This document shows positions 1 through 7,642 of a stretch of DNA of 64,000 nucleotides, one piece after another. The position numbers and the translations under genes are program-made. A model generated the notes under the pieces. That model was not told the origin of the DNA. It did not search any database and saw nothing but the letters and a program-made list of their open reading frames with translations. The stretch comes from Streptomyces sp. WMMC940 (GTDB taxonomy: Bacteria; Actinomycetota; Actinomycetes; Streptomycetales; Streptomycetaceae), in contig NZ_JAPZBC010000001.1 of assembly GCF_027460265.1 (NCBI RefSeq), forward strand, positions 620,001 to 684,000, read 5' to 3'. How positions within the stretch are numbered: position 1 is the first letter of the stretch; the number at the start of each line of letters is the position of its first letter.

Positions 1-540
1 ATGACCGCCAACCTCGCCCTGGTCGGGATCGCGGTCGGTGGCTCCGACCCCGATCTGGCGCGGAACTCCCTCGTCGCGCTCGCCGGATACGTCACCGGGG
101 TACTCCTCGGCGCCCGGTACCGCGAGCGTTGCGAACACCGGAACCGGACGGGCGTACGCGCGCTGCTCGGCGGCGAGTTGCTGCTGCTGTGCGGGGTCCT
201 GGCGGGCTGGCTCGTGACCGACGGCAGTCCTCCCGCACACCTGCGCACCGTCCTCCTGGGGACCGCCGCCCTGGCGATGGGATGTCAGAGCGCGGCGGTC
301 CGGGCCGCCGCGCCGCCGGGCGTCTCCACCACGTACATGACCGGGCTCCTCACCGCCGTGCTGACCGATGTCCTGGCGCGCCGCCGAACGGACTGGGGCA
401 GGGCCGCCCTGCTCGCGGCGATCCCGGCCGGGGCCGCCCTCGGCACCCTCGTCGTCGGCACCGCGAGGACGGCGGCACCACTGCTGCCGGTCGTCCTGCT
501 GGCGGCCGTGCTGGCCCTGTCGGGGGCGAACCCCGGCTGA
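1..540 (+). CDS. DUF1275 (YoaK/UPF0700) membrane protein, 5'-truncated by window edge
   Basis: This is the C-terminal part of a DUF1275-family integral membrane protein of unknown function. The first visible residues (MTANLALVGIAVGG) match the family's internal F-T-A-N-M-T-G-N-like segment, which normally follows a first membrane helix. The ATG at base 1 is therefore probably an internal methionine and the true start lies upstream. About five hydrophobic segments remain in 179 residues; full-length members have roughly 220-240. The gene ends at TGA 538-540 and converges on the WhiB-like gene, with a large palindrome between them. No substrate can be assigned. Confidence 0.75.
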   Translation: MTANLALVGIAVGGSDPDLARNSLVALAGYVTGVLLGARYRERCEHRNRTGVRALLGGELLLLCGVLAGWLVTDGSPPAHLRTVLLGTAALAMGCQSAAVRAAAPPGVSTTYMTGLLTAVLTDVLARRRTDWGRAALLAAIPAGAALGTLVVGTARTAAPLLPVVLLAAVLALSGANPG

Positions 541-587
541 CTCGGCACAGGACGGTGTTCGAGGAACCGCCGGCAGCCCGGTACCGC

Positions 588-623
588 CGCCCGCACCGTC
601 CCGGGCCCGGGACGGTGCGGGCG
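588..623. terminator. 36-bp perfect palindrome, probable bidirectional terminator
   Basis: Bases 588-605 are the exact reverse complement of 606-623, with no unpaired loop. The structure sits between the stop of the DUF1275 gene (540) and the stop of the WhiB-like gene (625), abutting the latter. Its placement between convergent stops and its GC-rich stem suit a bidirectional terminator. There is no U-tract, as is common in Streptomyces. Confidence 0.7.
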
Positions 624-624
624 A

Positions 625-900
625 TCACGAGGCGGAGTCGTGCTGCGCCCGCTGGCGCTGACGCGCCGTCCGGCGCTTGAGCGCGCGGCGCTCGTCCTCG
701 CCGAGGCCGCCCCAGACCCCGGAGTCCTGGCCGTGGGCGATGGCCCACTCGAGGCACTGCTCCCGGACGGGACACCGTGCGCAGACGGCCTTGGCCTCGG
801 CCACCTGCAGCAGGGCAGGCCCGGTGTTGCCGATGGGGAAGAACAGATCGGGGTCCTCGTCGCGGCAGGCCGCGTCGTGACGCCAGTTCTCGTGCTCCAC
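625..900 (-). CDS. WhiB-like Fe-S transcriptional regulator (WblE/WhiB1-type)
   Basis: A 91-residue WhiB-like protein. The four [4Fe-4S] ligands are present as Cys12, Cys40, Cys43 and Cys49 (C-x2-C-x5-C). They are followed by the G-V-W-G-G turn at residues 61-65 and a basic C-terminal tail for DNA binding. The segment LFFPIGNTGPALLQ before the cysteine cluster resembles WblE/WhiB1-type members more than WhiD, WblA or WblC. Such proteins bind the principal sigma factor and respond to redox or nitric oxide. The ATG at 900 gives the normal family length. Its position beside accessory genes suggests an extra paralogue rather than the core wblE, which I cannot test here. Confidence 0.93.
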   Translation of the reverse strand: MEHENWRHDAACRDEDPDLFFPIGNTGPALLQVAEAKAVCARCPVREQCLEWAIAHGQDSGVWGGLGEDERRALKRRTARQRQRAQHDSAS

Positions 901-1261
901 TGGGAGCGCCTCCTCCGTTCGGGGATGTTCGTCCTTCCCCAGTCGGATCGCCGACGATCGGCGACTGAAACACCCGTGACGCGTGGATCCTCGGATCCGG
1001 CGGGCCGAAGGACGTCCGTGCGACGTCCCTGCACCGCGGGATCCGCCGGCGCCTCACGCCGCGGATCCGTCCTGCTCGTCGTGCCGCCGGGACCCGGCCG
1101 GCGAAGACCGCCTCCGCCCGGGTGAGTTCCGCTTCAAACGACGTGGCCCGTACCAGCCCGCCCGTCCGCCTCACCCGTTCGGTGGCGTTTGAGTGGCAGT
1201 CCGAACGGCCCGGGACTCTCATGGAACCGGACCTCAACGGCGTCCGGGGCGGAGGTGCCCG
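901..1261. other. Intergenic region between divergent genes
   Basis: A 361-bp gap between the WhiB-like gene (minus) and the small gene at 1262 (plus). It should hold both promoters. The only structure I see is a pair of inverted TCAAACG (about 1133-1140) and CGTTTGA (about 1186-1192) elements, too far apart to call an operator. No convincing coding sequence is present. Confidence 0.5.
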
Positions 1262-1561
1262 ATGTACAGCATGTGCGCCGAGCGGATAACGGCCGAGGGC
1301 GGCACCACACTCCTGTGGCACGCCCTCGACCGCAACGGCGACGCCTTGTGCACCCGGCCGGTCAGCGGCACGGCGGTGTGGACACCGGACGCCGTGAACG
1401 GCCGCGACGAGTACTGCGGCGACTGCATGAACGCAGTCGCCATGGCCTTCCGGCCCGCCTCCCGCACCTCGTGCGAACGCGCCGCCGTCGGAGGAGGAGC
1501 CGCGGAACGGCACGCCGGTACCGATCCACCGGATCCGGAGCACCGCCCCCATGAGCGGTGA
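1262..1561 (+). CDS. Small cysteine-containing hypothetical protein
   Basis: I do not recognise this 99-residue protein. The ATG at 1262 is chosen because GGAGGT at 1251-1256 is a strong ribosome-binding site at ideal spacing; upstream in-frame codons have none. It contains Cys5, Cys30, a C-G-D-C pair near residues 52-55 and a later Cys, which could bind a metal, and it lacks a signal peptide. The last 11 bases overlap the start of the next gene, suggesting a two-gene operon. GC3 is high, supporting real coding. The hydrophilic tail after about residue 75 is low in information. Confidence 0.55.
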   Translation: MYSMCAERITAEGGTTLLWHALDRNGDALCTRPVSGTAVWTPDAVNGRDEYCGDCMNAVAMAFRPASRTSCERAAVGGGAAERHAGTDPPDPEHRPHER

Positions 1562-2081
1562 CTCCCACCGGCGGGACCGCCCGCGGCCGGGGCTCGTCGC
1601 ACGCTGGCGCGAGTCGGCGGATCAGCACCTGACGCCCACCAAGAGGTCGCTGATCGTGACGTGGCTCTCCTTCGGCGTCACCTGGGGCGCGGTCCGGCTC
1701 ATCACGCACGGCATCCGCGACGGCTGGCTGCCCTGGGGCAACATCACCACCGCCGGCAGGCACTTCCACCACTACAACTTCGGGATCGGGACCCTGGCGG
1801 GCATCGGCCTCATCGCCGTGCGCGGCGACGAGCGCGCGGTGGGCCACCCGGCCGTCGCCGCCGCCTACGGCTCGGGAACGGCCCTGATCGCCGACGAGTT
1901 CGCCCTGCTCCTCGATCTGCAGGACGTGTACTGGACCGAACAGGGGCGCTTGAGCGTGGACGTCTCCCTCGGGATCCTCTCGGCGCTCGGGGCGTACCTG
2001 ACGGCCGTACCGTTCTGGCACGAGTGCGCTCGCGTGACACGCCATCATCTGGTCTCCGCGGCCGTGCGCGAAGCGCGATAG
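1551..2081 (+). CDS. Hypothetical integral membrane protein
   Basis: A 176-residue membrane protein with about four hydrophobic segments starting near residue 35. A His-rich loop, GRHFHHYNFGIG around residues 69-80, and an acidic ADEFALLLDL helix follow. This type is common in actinobacteria and carries no assigned function that I know of. The start ATG at 1551 overlaps the end of the upstream small gene, so translation may be coupled. The conserved-looking HFHHYNFGIG patch could be a metal or quinone site, but that is speculation. No neighbouring enzyme suggests a pathway. Confidence 0.7.
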   Translation: MSGDSHRRDRPRPGLVARWRESADQHLTPTKRSLIVTWLSFGVTWGAVRLITHGIRDGWLPWGNITTAGRHFHHYNFGIGTLAGIGLIAVRGDERAVGHPAVAAAYGSGTALIADEFALLLDLQDVYWTEQGRLSVDVSLGILSALGAYLTAVPFWHECARVTRHHLVSAAVREAR

Positions 2082-2164
2082 GACTCCCGACGGGTGATCC
2101 GCTCCCGGCCGCCGGTCCCGTGCTGCACGCGCACGCGGTCCGACCGTCACGTACGACCGGAGCA

Positions 2165-2229
2165 CGCCCCGCCGGGTCCGCACGCACCGCTGTCACTCAG
2201 GCGCCCCGCCGGGTCCGCACGCACCGCTG
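2165..2229. repeat. 28-bp direct repeat, two copies, period 37
   Basis: A 28-base unit beginning CGCCCCGCCGGGTCCGC occurs at 2165-2192 and again, identical, at 2202-2229, with 9 bases between. It lies directly upstream of the palindrome and promoter region of the SCO0607-type lipoprotein gene. Confidence 0.8.
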
Positions 2230-2247
2230 AGTATCCGCGGACGCACT

Positions 2248-2267
2248 CCTGAGTAGACGTACTCAGG
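2248..2267. promoter_or_regulatory. Inverted repeat CCTGAGTA-N4-TACTCAGG, probable operator
   Basis: Perfect 8-base arms separated by GACG lie 76 bases upstream of the lipoprotein start at 2343. A further CTGAGTA half-site occurs at 2227-2233, 22 bases (about two helical turns) upstream of the one at 2249. This arrangement suits a dimeric regulator with an extra half-site; no cognate regulator is adjacent. Confidence 0.5.
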
Positions 2268-2342
2268 GCATGCCGGCCGACGTCGACGACAGTGGTGTGC
2301 GGAACGAACGGGCAGACCGAACGACCAGAGCAGGAGACCGCC

Positions 2343-2681
2343 GTGCACGTGTCCCGCAGGATCGACCGGCCCATCGGCACCGCCGAGCGCCGCAGGGGGC
2401 GGCGCGTCGTCGCGGCCGCCGCGCTCACCGCCGCGGTGGCGGCGGCCGCGCTCACCGGATGCTCCATCCGGGACGACATCTGCAGCCAGGGCGAGTACCC
2501 CGTCATCGCGGTGGGCAGCACCGGTTCCGCGTGCGTCCCCGAGGGGGAGCGGCCTCCGAAGGGCTACACGCGGTACCCCGAGGGCAAGGTGCCGCAGCAG
2601 GTCGACGACGAGTGGGACGTCTACTGGCGCACGCACACGGTCGACGAGGACGGCACCGTCGTCGACGCCCCGGCGGGCTGA
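2343..2681 (+). CDS. SCO0607-family lipoprotein
   Basis: A 112-residue secreted lipoprotein. The N-terminus has an Arg-rich stretch, a hydrophobic segment and a lipobox ending A-L-T-G-C (Cys38). The mature part contains S-I-R-D-D-I-C, a second Cys pair and the ending KVPQHVDDxWDVYWRTHT-like segment typical of SCO0607-family lipoproteins of Streptomyces. The GTG at 2343 is preferred because GGAGA lies about 7 bases upstream; the more distal ATG at 2292 lacks a site and would lengthen the signal. A possible terminator follows the stop. The molecular function is unknown; it is anchored on the outer face of the membrane. Confidence 0.85.
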   Translation: MHVSRRIDRPIGTAERRRGRRVVAAAALTAAVAAAALTGCSIRDDICSQGEYPVIAVGSTGSACVPEGERPPKGYTRYPEGKVPQQVDDEWDVYWRTHTVDEDGTVVDAPAG

Positions 2682-2718
2682 CCGCCCGAACCGGCGGCAC
2701 GACGGGAGTTCGGCGGTC
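2680..2718 (+). terminator. Imperfect stem-loop after lipoprotein gene
   Basis: GACCGCCCGAAC at 2680-2691 pairs, with one bulge, with GTTCGGCGGTC at 2708-2718. The stem begins inside the stop codon of the lipoprotein gene and probably ends its transcript. Confidence 0.5.
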
Positions 2719-3000
2719 GCGGCACCGCGTTCCCGGACCACGTCACGCCGCGCGGGCAGCGGGCCGATCCGGCGAGACGGACACGGCCGGCGGCGCCGCA
2801 CGACCACGTGCACGGGCCCTGTGCCACCACTCCCCCGCCCAGGGCCCGCGACACAGGACCGCCCGCGCGCGTCCCCCGGCCGCCGCCTCCGGGGCGGGCC
2901 CTCGCCCGGCGCGGCGCGCCGCCATGCACGGCGCCCCCGCCCGGGCGGCCCGCTCCCCGATCACCCCCTGACCGGCGCCCGAAAACGATAGAAATGCTCC
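2682..3000. other. Intergenic region, terminator then leader of the sensor phosphatase
   Basis: A 319-bp gap. The left end holds the lipoprotein terminator, the centre is featureless GC-rich sequence, and the right end turns AT-richer with an inverted repeat at 2978-3017 spanning the next start codon. No coding sequence is supported. Confidence 0.5.
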
Positions 3001-3017
3001 ATGCACCAATTTTCGGG
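2978..3017 (+). promoter_or_regulatory. Inverted repeat enclosing the putative ATG of the sensor phosphatase
   Basis: CCCGAAAA at 2978-2985 and TTTTCGGG at 3010-3017 form 8-base arms, extendable to about 10 pairs with one bulge. The ATG at 3001 lies in the 24-base loop. No Shine-Dalgarno sequence precedes that ATG. It may be a regulatory hairpin or operator, or a sign that translation starts further downstream. Confidence 0.4.
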
Positions 3018-5823
3018 GCGAAAAAGGCGTGGATCGCCGAAGTCCCCTGGGAGTGATCACGCGCCCGGCCGGTGGAACGCCCGGGGACGGCTGGGCCGCC
3101 TGCGTTCCCCGCTGACCGTGCGCAGCCTCGCCGGCCAGGTGTTCCTCCTGCAACTGGCGGTCGTGGTGCTGGTGGTCCTCGCCGCGATGGTGGCCCTCGT
3201 CGTACAGGCGCGCCGTGACAGCATGGCGGACGCCCGGCACCGGACGCTCACCGCGGCCCAGACCTTCGCGAACTCACCGGGACTGCAGGAGGCATTGGAG
3301 GGTCCCGACCCCACCGCTTCGCTGCAGCCGAGCGCGGAGGCGGTCCGCAGGGCCGCGGGCGTCGACGCCATCATCGTCTACCGGCCGGACGGGATCACCC
3401 TCACCCACAGCGATCCGAAGCAGATCGGAAAGCACGTCATCGGCCCCTACGCGGAAGCGGCGGCGGGGAAGACGTTCACCCGGACCTTCCAGGGGGCGCT
3501 GGGGCTCTCCGTCATCTCCGCCGTCCCCGTCAAGGACACCGGCGGCTCGGTCGTCGCCATCGTCTCGTCCGTCGTCACGGTGGGCAGCGTGCAGGACCGG
3601 GTGAACCGGCAACTGCCCGTCCTGTTCGGCGTCGCGGCCGGGTCGCTCGCCCTCGCCGCGGGCGGTTCGGCGCTGGTGAGCCGTCGTCTCCGGAGACAGA
3701 CCCACGGCCTGGGACCGGCGGAGATGACCCGGATGTACGAGCATCACGACGCCGTCCTCCACGCCGTACGGGAAGGGGTGCTGATCGTCAGGGGCGACGG
3801 CCGGCTGCTGCTGGCCAACGACGAGGCCCGCCGCCTGCTGGAACTTCCGCAGGACGCGGAACGCCGCCGTGTGGGCGCGCTGGGGCTGAACGCCGACCTC
3901 GCCGCGCTGCTCACGTCCGACCGCCCCGCCACCGACGAGGTGCACCTGGCGGGTGACCGGCTCCTCGCCGTGAACAAGCGGTTCACCGCCGCCCAGGGGC
4001 CGGCGAGCAGCGTGGTGACGCTGCGGGACACCACCGAACTGCAGGCCCTTTCCGGCAGGGCCGAGACCGCCCGCCGGCGGCTGCAACTGCTCTACGACGC
4101 CGGGGTGCGGATCGGCACGACCCTGGACGTCACACGCACCGCCGAGGAACTCGCCGAAGTCGCGGTCCCCCGCTTCGCCGACATCGTCTCCGTGGAACTC
4201 CTCGACCCCGTCCTGCACGGCGACGAACCCTCCGGTGCGAGCACCGAGATGCGCCGCACCGCCGTCGTGGGCCTGGAGGGGGACCACCTCCTCTACCCGG
4301 TCGGCAGGCTGATCCGCTTCGTCCCCGCCCACCCCGCGGCCGCCGGCGCGGCCGACGGCCGGGCGGTACTGGTCGAGGACCTCAGCGCCTCCGAGGGCTG
4401 GCAGGCGCAGGACCCCGACCGCGCCCGGCGGGTCCTGGAGCACGGCATCCATTCCCTGATCGTGGTCCCGTTGCGCGCCCGGGGAGTGGTGCTCGGAGCG
4501 GCCCACTACTGGCGGGCGGACGGCTCCCCGCCGTTCGAGGAGGAGGACGTGTCCTTCGCCGAGGAACTGGGCGTCCGGGCGGCAGTGTGCATCGACAACG
4601 CCCGCCGCTACACCCGCGAGCACACCATGGCCGTCACACTGCAGCGCAGCCTGCTGCCCAGCCGGGTACCTGAGCAGTCGGCCCTGGAGGTGGCCTACCG
4701 CTATCTGCCCGCACGCGCGGGTGTGGGTGGGGACTGGTTCGACGTCATCCCGCTGTCCGGTGCCCGGGTCGCGCTGGTCGTCGGCGATGTCGTGGGACAC
4801 GGTCTCCACGCGGCGGCCACCATGGGCCGACTCCGCACCGCCGTGCACAACTTCTCCGTCCTGGACATCCCGCCGGAGGAACTGCTGGGTCGTGTGGACG
4901 ACCTGGTGGCCCAGATCGACAGCGACGAGGACGCCGCCGAAGGGGAGGGCCGGGGCATCACCGGTGCGACCTGCCTGTACGCCGTCTACGATCCCACCTC
5001 CGGGCGACTCGCGGTCGCCACCGCCGGTCATCCCGGACCGGCCGTGGTCCACCCGGGTGGGACCGTGGACTTCCCCCGGCTGCCCGTGTCCCCGCCGCTG
5101 GGCCTCGGAGCGGGGCTGCCCGGCGAGAGCGCCGAACTGACGGTGCCCGAGGGGTCCCGGCTGGTGCTCTTCACCGACGGGCTGATCGAGGACCGGGACC
5201 GCGACCTGGACGTCGGCCTGGCCGCGCTGCGCGAGGCGCTGGCCGGGCCCGTTCGGTCCCCGGAGGCCACCTGCGCCGCGGTCGTCGACGCGCTGGTCCC
5301 CGACCGGCCCCGGGACGACATCGCGCTGCTGGTGGCCCGCACCCACCGTCTCGACCCGAACCGGACCGCCGACTGGCAGGTGCCCCGCGACCCGGCGGCG
5401 GTCGCCCCCGTGCGCGCAGCCTGCGTCCGCCGGATCCGCGAGTGGGGCCTCGGGCAGCTCGACTTCGCCGCCGAACTCGTTCTCAGCGAACTCATCACCA
5501 ACGCGATCCACTACGGCTCCGAACCCATCACCGTCCGGCTCGTCCGCGACCGGGCCCTGATCTGCGAGGTCTCCGACGGCAGCAGCACCTCGCCACGCCT
5601 ACGGCGGGCCGAGGTCACCGACGAGGGCGGCCGCGGGCTCTTCCTGGTCGCCCGGTTCACCGAACGCTGGGGCACCCGCTACACGCCGACCGGCAAGGTC
5701 ATCTGGGCCGAGCTCCCCCTCCACGGCGGTGCCGGCCCGTCGGTGGAGGGTCTCGCCGAGCTCCTGCTCGACGAGGCGGAGCCGCTTTCCGGGGAAGGTG
5801 AGCAGGACGGCACGGAACCGTGA
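3001..5823 (+). CDS. Membrane sensor PP2C phosphatase: sCache, PAS, GAF, SpoIIE, HATPase
   Basis: A 940-residue signalling protein. A membrane helix (about 45-68) precedes an extracellular single-Cache domain (70-200). Its segment DGITLTHSDPKQIGKHV resembles the ligand domain of CitA/DcuS di- and tricarboxylate sensors. A second helix (205-225) follows, then PAS (245-345), GAF (365-535), a SpoIIE-type PP2C (560-780) and an RsbW-like HATPase (800-905). PP2C metal ligands are visible in GGDWFDV, VVGDVVGHG, FTDGLIE and RDDIALL. The HATPase keeps the N box (ELITNAIHY) and the DEGGRGL loop. It probably dephosphorylates a STAS antagonist and may bind a sigma factor or antagonist itself. The start is uncertain: the ATG at 3001 lies in a hairpin loop without a ribosome site. 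It is paralogous over its cytoplasmic half to the symporter fusion at 30548-34129. Confidence 0.9.
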   Translation: MHQFSGRKRRGSPKSPGSDHAPGRWNARGRLGRLRSPLTVRSLAGQVFLLQLAVVVLVVLAAMVALVVQARRDSMADARHRTLTAAQTFANSPGLQEALEGPDPTASLQPSAEAVRRAAGVDAIIVYRPDGITLTHSDPKQIGKHVIGPYAEAAAGKTFTRTFQGALGLSVISAVPVKDTGGSVVAIVSSVVTVGSVQDRVNRQLPVLFGVAAGSLALAAGGSALVSRRLRRQTHGLGPAEMTRMYEHHDAVLHAVREGVLIVRGDGRLLLANDEARRLLELPQDAERRRVGALGLNADLAALLTSDRPATDEVHLAGDRLLAVNKRFTAAQGPASSVVTLRDTTELQALSGRAETARRRLQLLYDAGVRIGTTLDVTRTAEELAEVAVPRFADIVSVELLDPVLHGDEPSGASTEMRRTAVVGLEGDHLLYPVGRLIRFVPAHPAAAGAADGRAVLVEDLSASEGWQAQDPDRARRVLEHGIHSLIVVPLRARGVVLGAAHYWRADGSPPFEEEDVSFAEELGVRAAVCIDNARRYTREHTMAVTLQRSLLPSRVPEQSALEVAYRYLPARAGVGGDWFDVIPLSGARVALVVGDVVGHGLHAAATMGRLRTAVHNFSVLDIPPEELLGRVDDLVAQIDSDEDAAEGEGRGITGATCLYAVYDPTSGRLAVATAGHPGPAVVHPGGTVDFPRLPVSPPLGLGAGLPGESAELTVPEGSRLVLFTDGLIEDRDRDLDVGLAALREALAGPVRSPEATCAAVVDALVPDRPRDDIALLVARTHRLDPNRTADWQVPRDPAAVAPVRAACVRRIREWGLGQLDFAAELVLSELITNAIHYGSEPITVRLVRDRALICEVSDGSSTSPRLRRAEVTDEGGRGLFLVARFTERWGTRYTPTGKVIWAELPLHGGAGPSVEGLAELLLDEAEPLSGEGEQDGTEP

Positions 5824-5933
5824 GGGGCGTCCTGACGAAGCCGCACGACCGCCCGCGGGTCCGCTCCTTCCCGTACGTCCCTGCTCCTACGTCCCCGTTC
5901 GTTCCTTCCCGACCCTCGCGTCCTGGAGCAATC

Positions 5934-7070
5934 GTGACCGTACCCCGTGCCCGAACGGCGGCCACCGCGGCCTGCCTCACCCTCGCGCTGCTGGTCGGTT
6001 GCGCCGAGACGCCCGAGGACGCGCCCGTCGAGCCGTCGGTCGCCACCTCCGTGCAGGAGGCGGGAGGCATGAGCAGGCTGATCGCCGCGGCGAAGAAGGA
6101 GGGTGCGCTGAACGCGATCGCGCTTCCACGGGACTGGGCCAACTACGGTGGCCTGATCGACGACTTCGAGAAGACGTACGGGATCAAGGTCACGGTCGAC
6201 GATCCCCAGGGCTCCAGTCAGGACGAGATCGACGCCGTCAGGAGGAGCGGGAAGCGCGCCAACGCCCCCGACGTCGTCGACGTGGGGGACACGTTCGCCC
6301 GGACGGCGGTCCGCGAGAACCTGCTCGCGCCGTACCGGGTGGCCGCCTACGGCTCGGTACCGGACAACCAGAAGGACGGCGAGGAGGGCCGCTGGACCAA
6401 CAACTACGGCGGCTACATCTCCATCGGCTGCGACGCCCGCCGCGTCAGCCCCTGCCCCCGGACCTTCGCCGATCTGCTGGACCCCCGGTACAAGGGGATG
6501 GTCTCGCTCGACGGCGACCCCACCCGTTCCAACACCGCCTTCGCGGGGGTCTACGCCGCCGCCCTCGCGAACGGAGGGTCGTTCGACGACATCACCCCCG
6601 GCCTGGACTTCTTCGCCGAACTCCACGACCGCGGCAACTTCAACCCGGTCGAGTCCACCTCGGCAGCGGTCGAGACCGGCAGGACCCCCATCAGCATCGA
6701 CTGGGACTACGTCAATCTCGACTACGCGGACCGGTTCCGCGGCAAGGGCGTGGACTGGCAGGTCGCGATCCCCTTCGACGGCAGCTTCGCCCAGTACTAC
6801 GCCCTGGCCGTCAACCGGAACGCCCCCCACCCGGCAGCCGCCCGCCTGTGGCAGGAGTACCTCTTCGGCACGACGGGCCAGAACCTCCGGCTCAAGGGCT
6901 ACGCTCGTCCGGTCCTGATGGAGACCATGCGCGAGGACGGCACCCTCGACGAGGCCGCAGCCGCGAAGCTGCCGACGGTCGAGGGCGAGCCCCGGTTCCC
7001 CACGGACGCACAACTGCGGAAGGCGAGGTTGACGGTCGACCGGGGCTGGGCGGAGGCCGTGGGAGGCTGA
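5934..7070 (+). CDS. ABC transporter solute-binding lipoprotein (PotD/AfuA-like fold), orphan
   Basis: A 378-residue extracellular solute-binding protein. The GTG at 5934 is chosen because GGAG lies 5 bases upstream and it places a clean signal peptide with lipobox L-L-V-G-C (Cys23). The mature part shows type 2 periplasmic-binding features: KKEGALNAIALPRDWANYGG near the N-terminus, an N-N-Y-G-G-Y hinge strand and DLLDPRYKGMVSLDGD. These resemble iron(III), thiamine or polyamine binders. No permease or ATPase lies nearby. It starts 110 bases after the sensor phosphatase in the same direction, so the two may be co-transcribed and it may serve as a ligand presenter for the sensor. The ligand is unknown. 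Confidence 0.85.
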   Translation: MTVPRARTAATAACLTLALLVGCAETPEDAPVEPSVATSVQEAGGMSRLIAAAKKEGALNAIALPRDWANYGGLIDDFEKTYGIKVTVDDPQGSSQDEIDAVRRSGKRANAPDVVDVGDTFARTAVRENLLAPYRVAAYGSVPDNQKDGEEGRWTNNYGGYISIGCDARRVSPCPRTFADLLDPRYKGMVSLDGDPTRSNTAFAGVYAAALANGGSFDDITPGLDFFAELHDRGNFNPVESTSAAVETGRTPISIDWDYVNLDYADRFRGKGVDWQVAIPFDGSFAQYYALAVNRNAPHPAAARLWQEYLFGTTGQNLRLKGYARPVLMETMREDGTLDEAAAAKLPTVEGEPRFPTDAQLRKARLTVDRGWAEAVGG

Positions 7071-7206
7071 CCGCCACACGTTCGGCCTCCGGCGGGACCC
7101 CGTGCGGCCTCCCTCGTCCGCTTCGGCCGCGGCGGGCTTCGGCGGCACGGCACGGACCGGCCCGCTGGGCGGCGGTAGCGCGGCCTCGACGCACAGGTCG
7201 ACCTCC

Positions 7207-7560
7207 TCACTCCTCGATCGTGGCGACCGCGTCGAGCCCGGCGTGGCGCAGCGTCCGCCGGACCGTGCGCCGCGCCCCTCGGATGGTCAGCGCCGCGGGG
7301 TCCGCGCGAAGGCCGGCCGCCCGAAGGAGCGCGTACGCACACGCGAGGTCGAGGTGGGTGACCCCGCTCATCTCCACCACCCACTCGGCGGCCTCGGCCA
7401 GCGGGCTCGCGTCAAGGCGTTCTTCCAGTTCGCGCAGGGTCGCGGCCCCGATGTCCCCGGTCAGGACGACCTCTGCGCGCAGACCGTCGGCCGTCGACAC
7501 GATGCTGATCGGTCCGGCCTGCGGGTTGGTGTCTTCGGCTGCCACGGTGGACTCCTTCAC
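7207..7560 (-). CDS. STAS-domain protein lacking the phosphorylatable serine
   Basis: A 117-residue STAS-domain protein of the anti-anti-sigma (SpoIIAA/RsbV) fold. The fold is recognisable as a central strand (VVEMSGVTHLDLACAYAL) followed by helices. SpoIIAA-type antagonists carry D-S-(S/T)-G at the start of the phosphorylation helix; here the equivalent is H-L-D-L-A-C-A, with no Ser or Thr. It therefore probably cannot be switched by the usual kinase/phosphatase cycle and may act as a constitutive or decoy partner. Convergent with the solute-binding gene, it lies behind the terminator of the ctaD operon, so it needs its own short promoter or read-through. Confidence 0.7.
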   Translation of the reverse strand: MKESTVAAEDTNPQAGPISIVSTADGLRAEVVLTGDIGAATLRELEERLDASPLAEAAEWVVEMSGVTHLDLACAYALLRAAGLRADPAALTIRGARRTVRRTLRHAGLDAVATIEE

Positions 7561-7601
7561 GGCCGGCGGTACTCCCTTGCCCTTCCATCGTCACGCCGGC
7601 G

Positions 7602-7641
7602 GCCGGGGCCGGTCCGCGTGCGGTCCCGGACCGGCCCCGGC
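7602..7641 (-). terminator. Stem-loop terminator after the ctaD operon
   Basis: Perfect 14-base arms (GCCGGGGCCGGTCC at 7602-7615 and its complement at 7628-7641) enclose a 12-base loop. The structure abuts the stop codon (7643-7645) of the small gene downstream of ctaD. Confidence 0.8.
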
Positions 7642-7642
7642 G

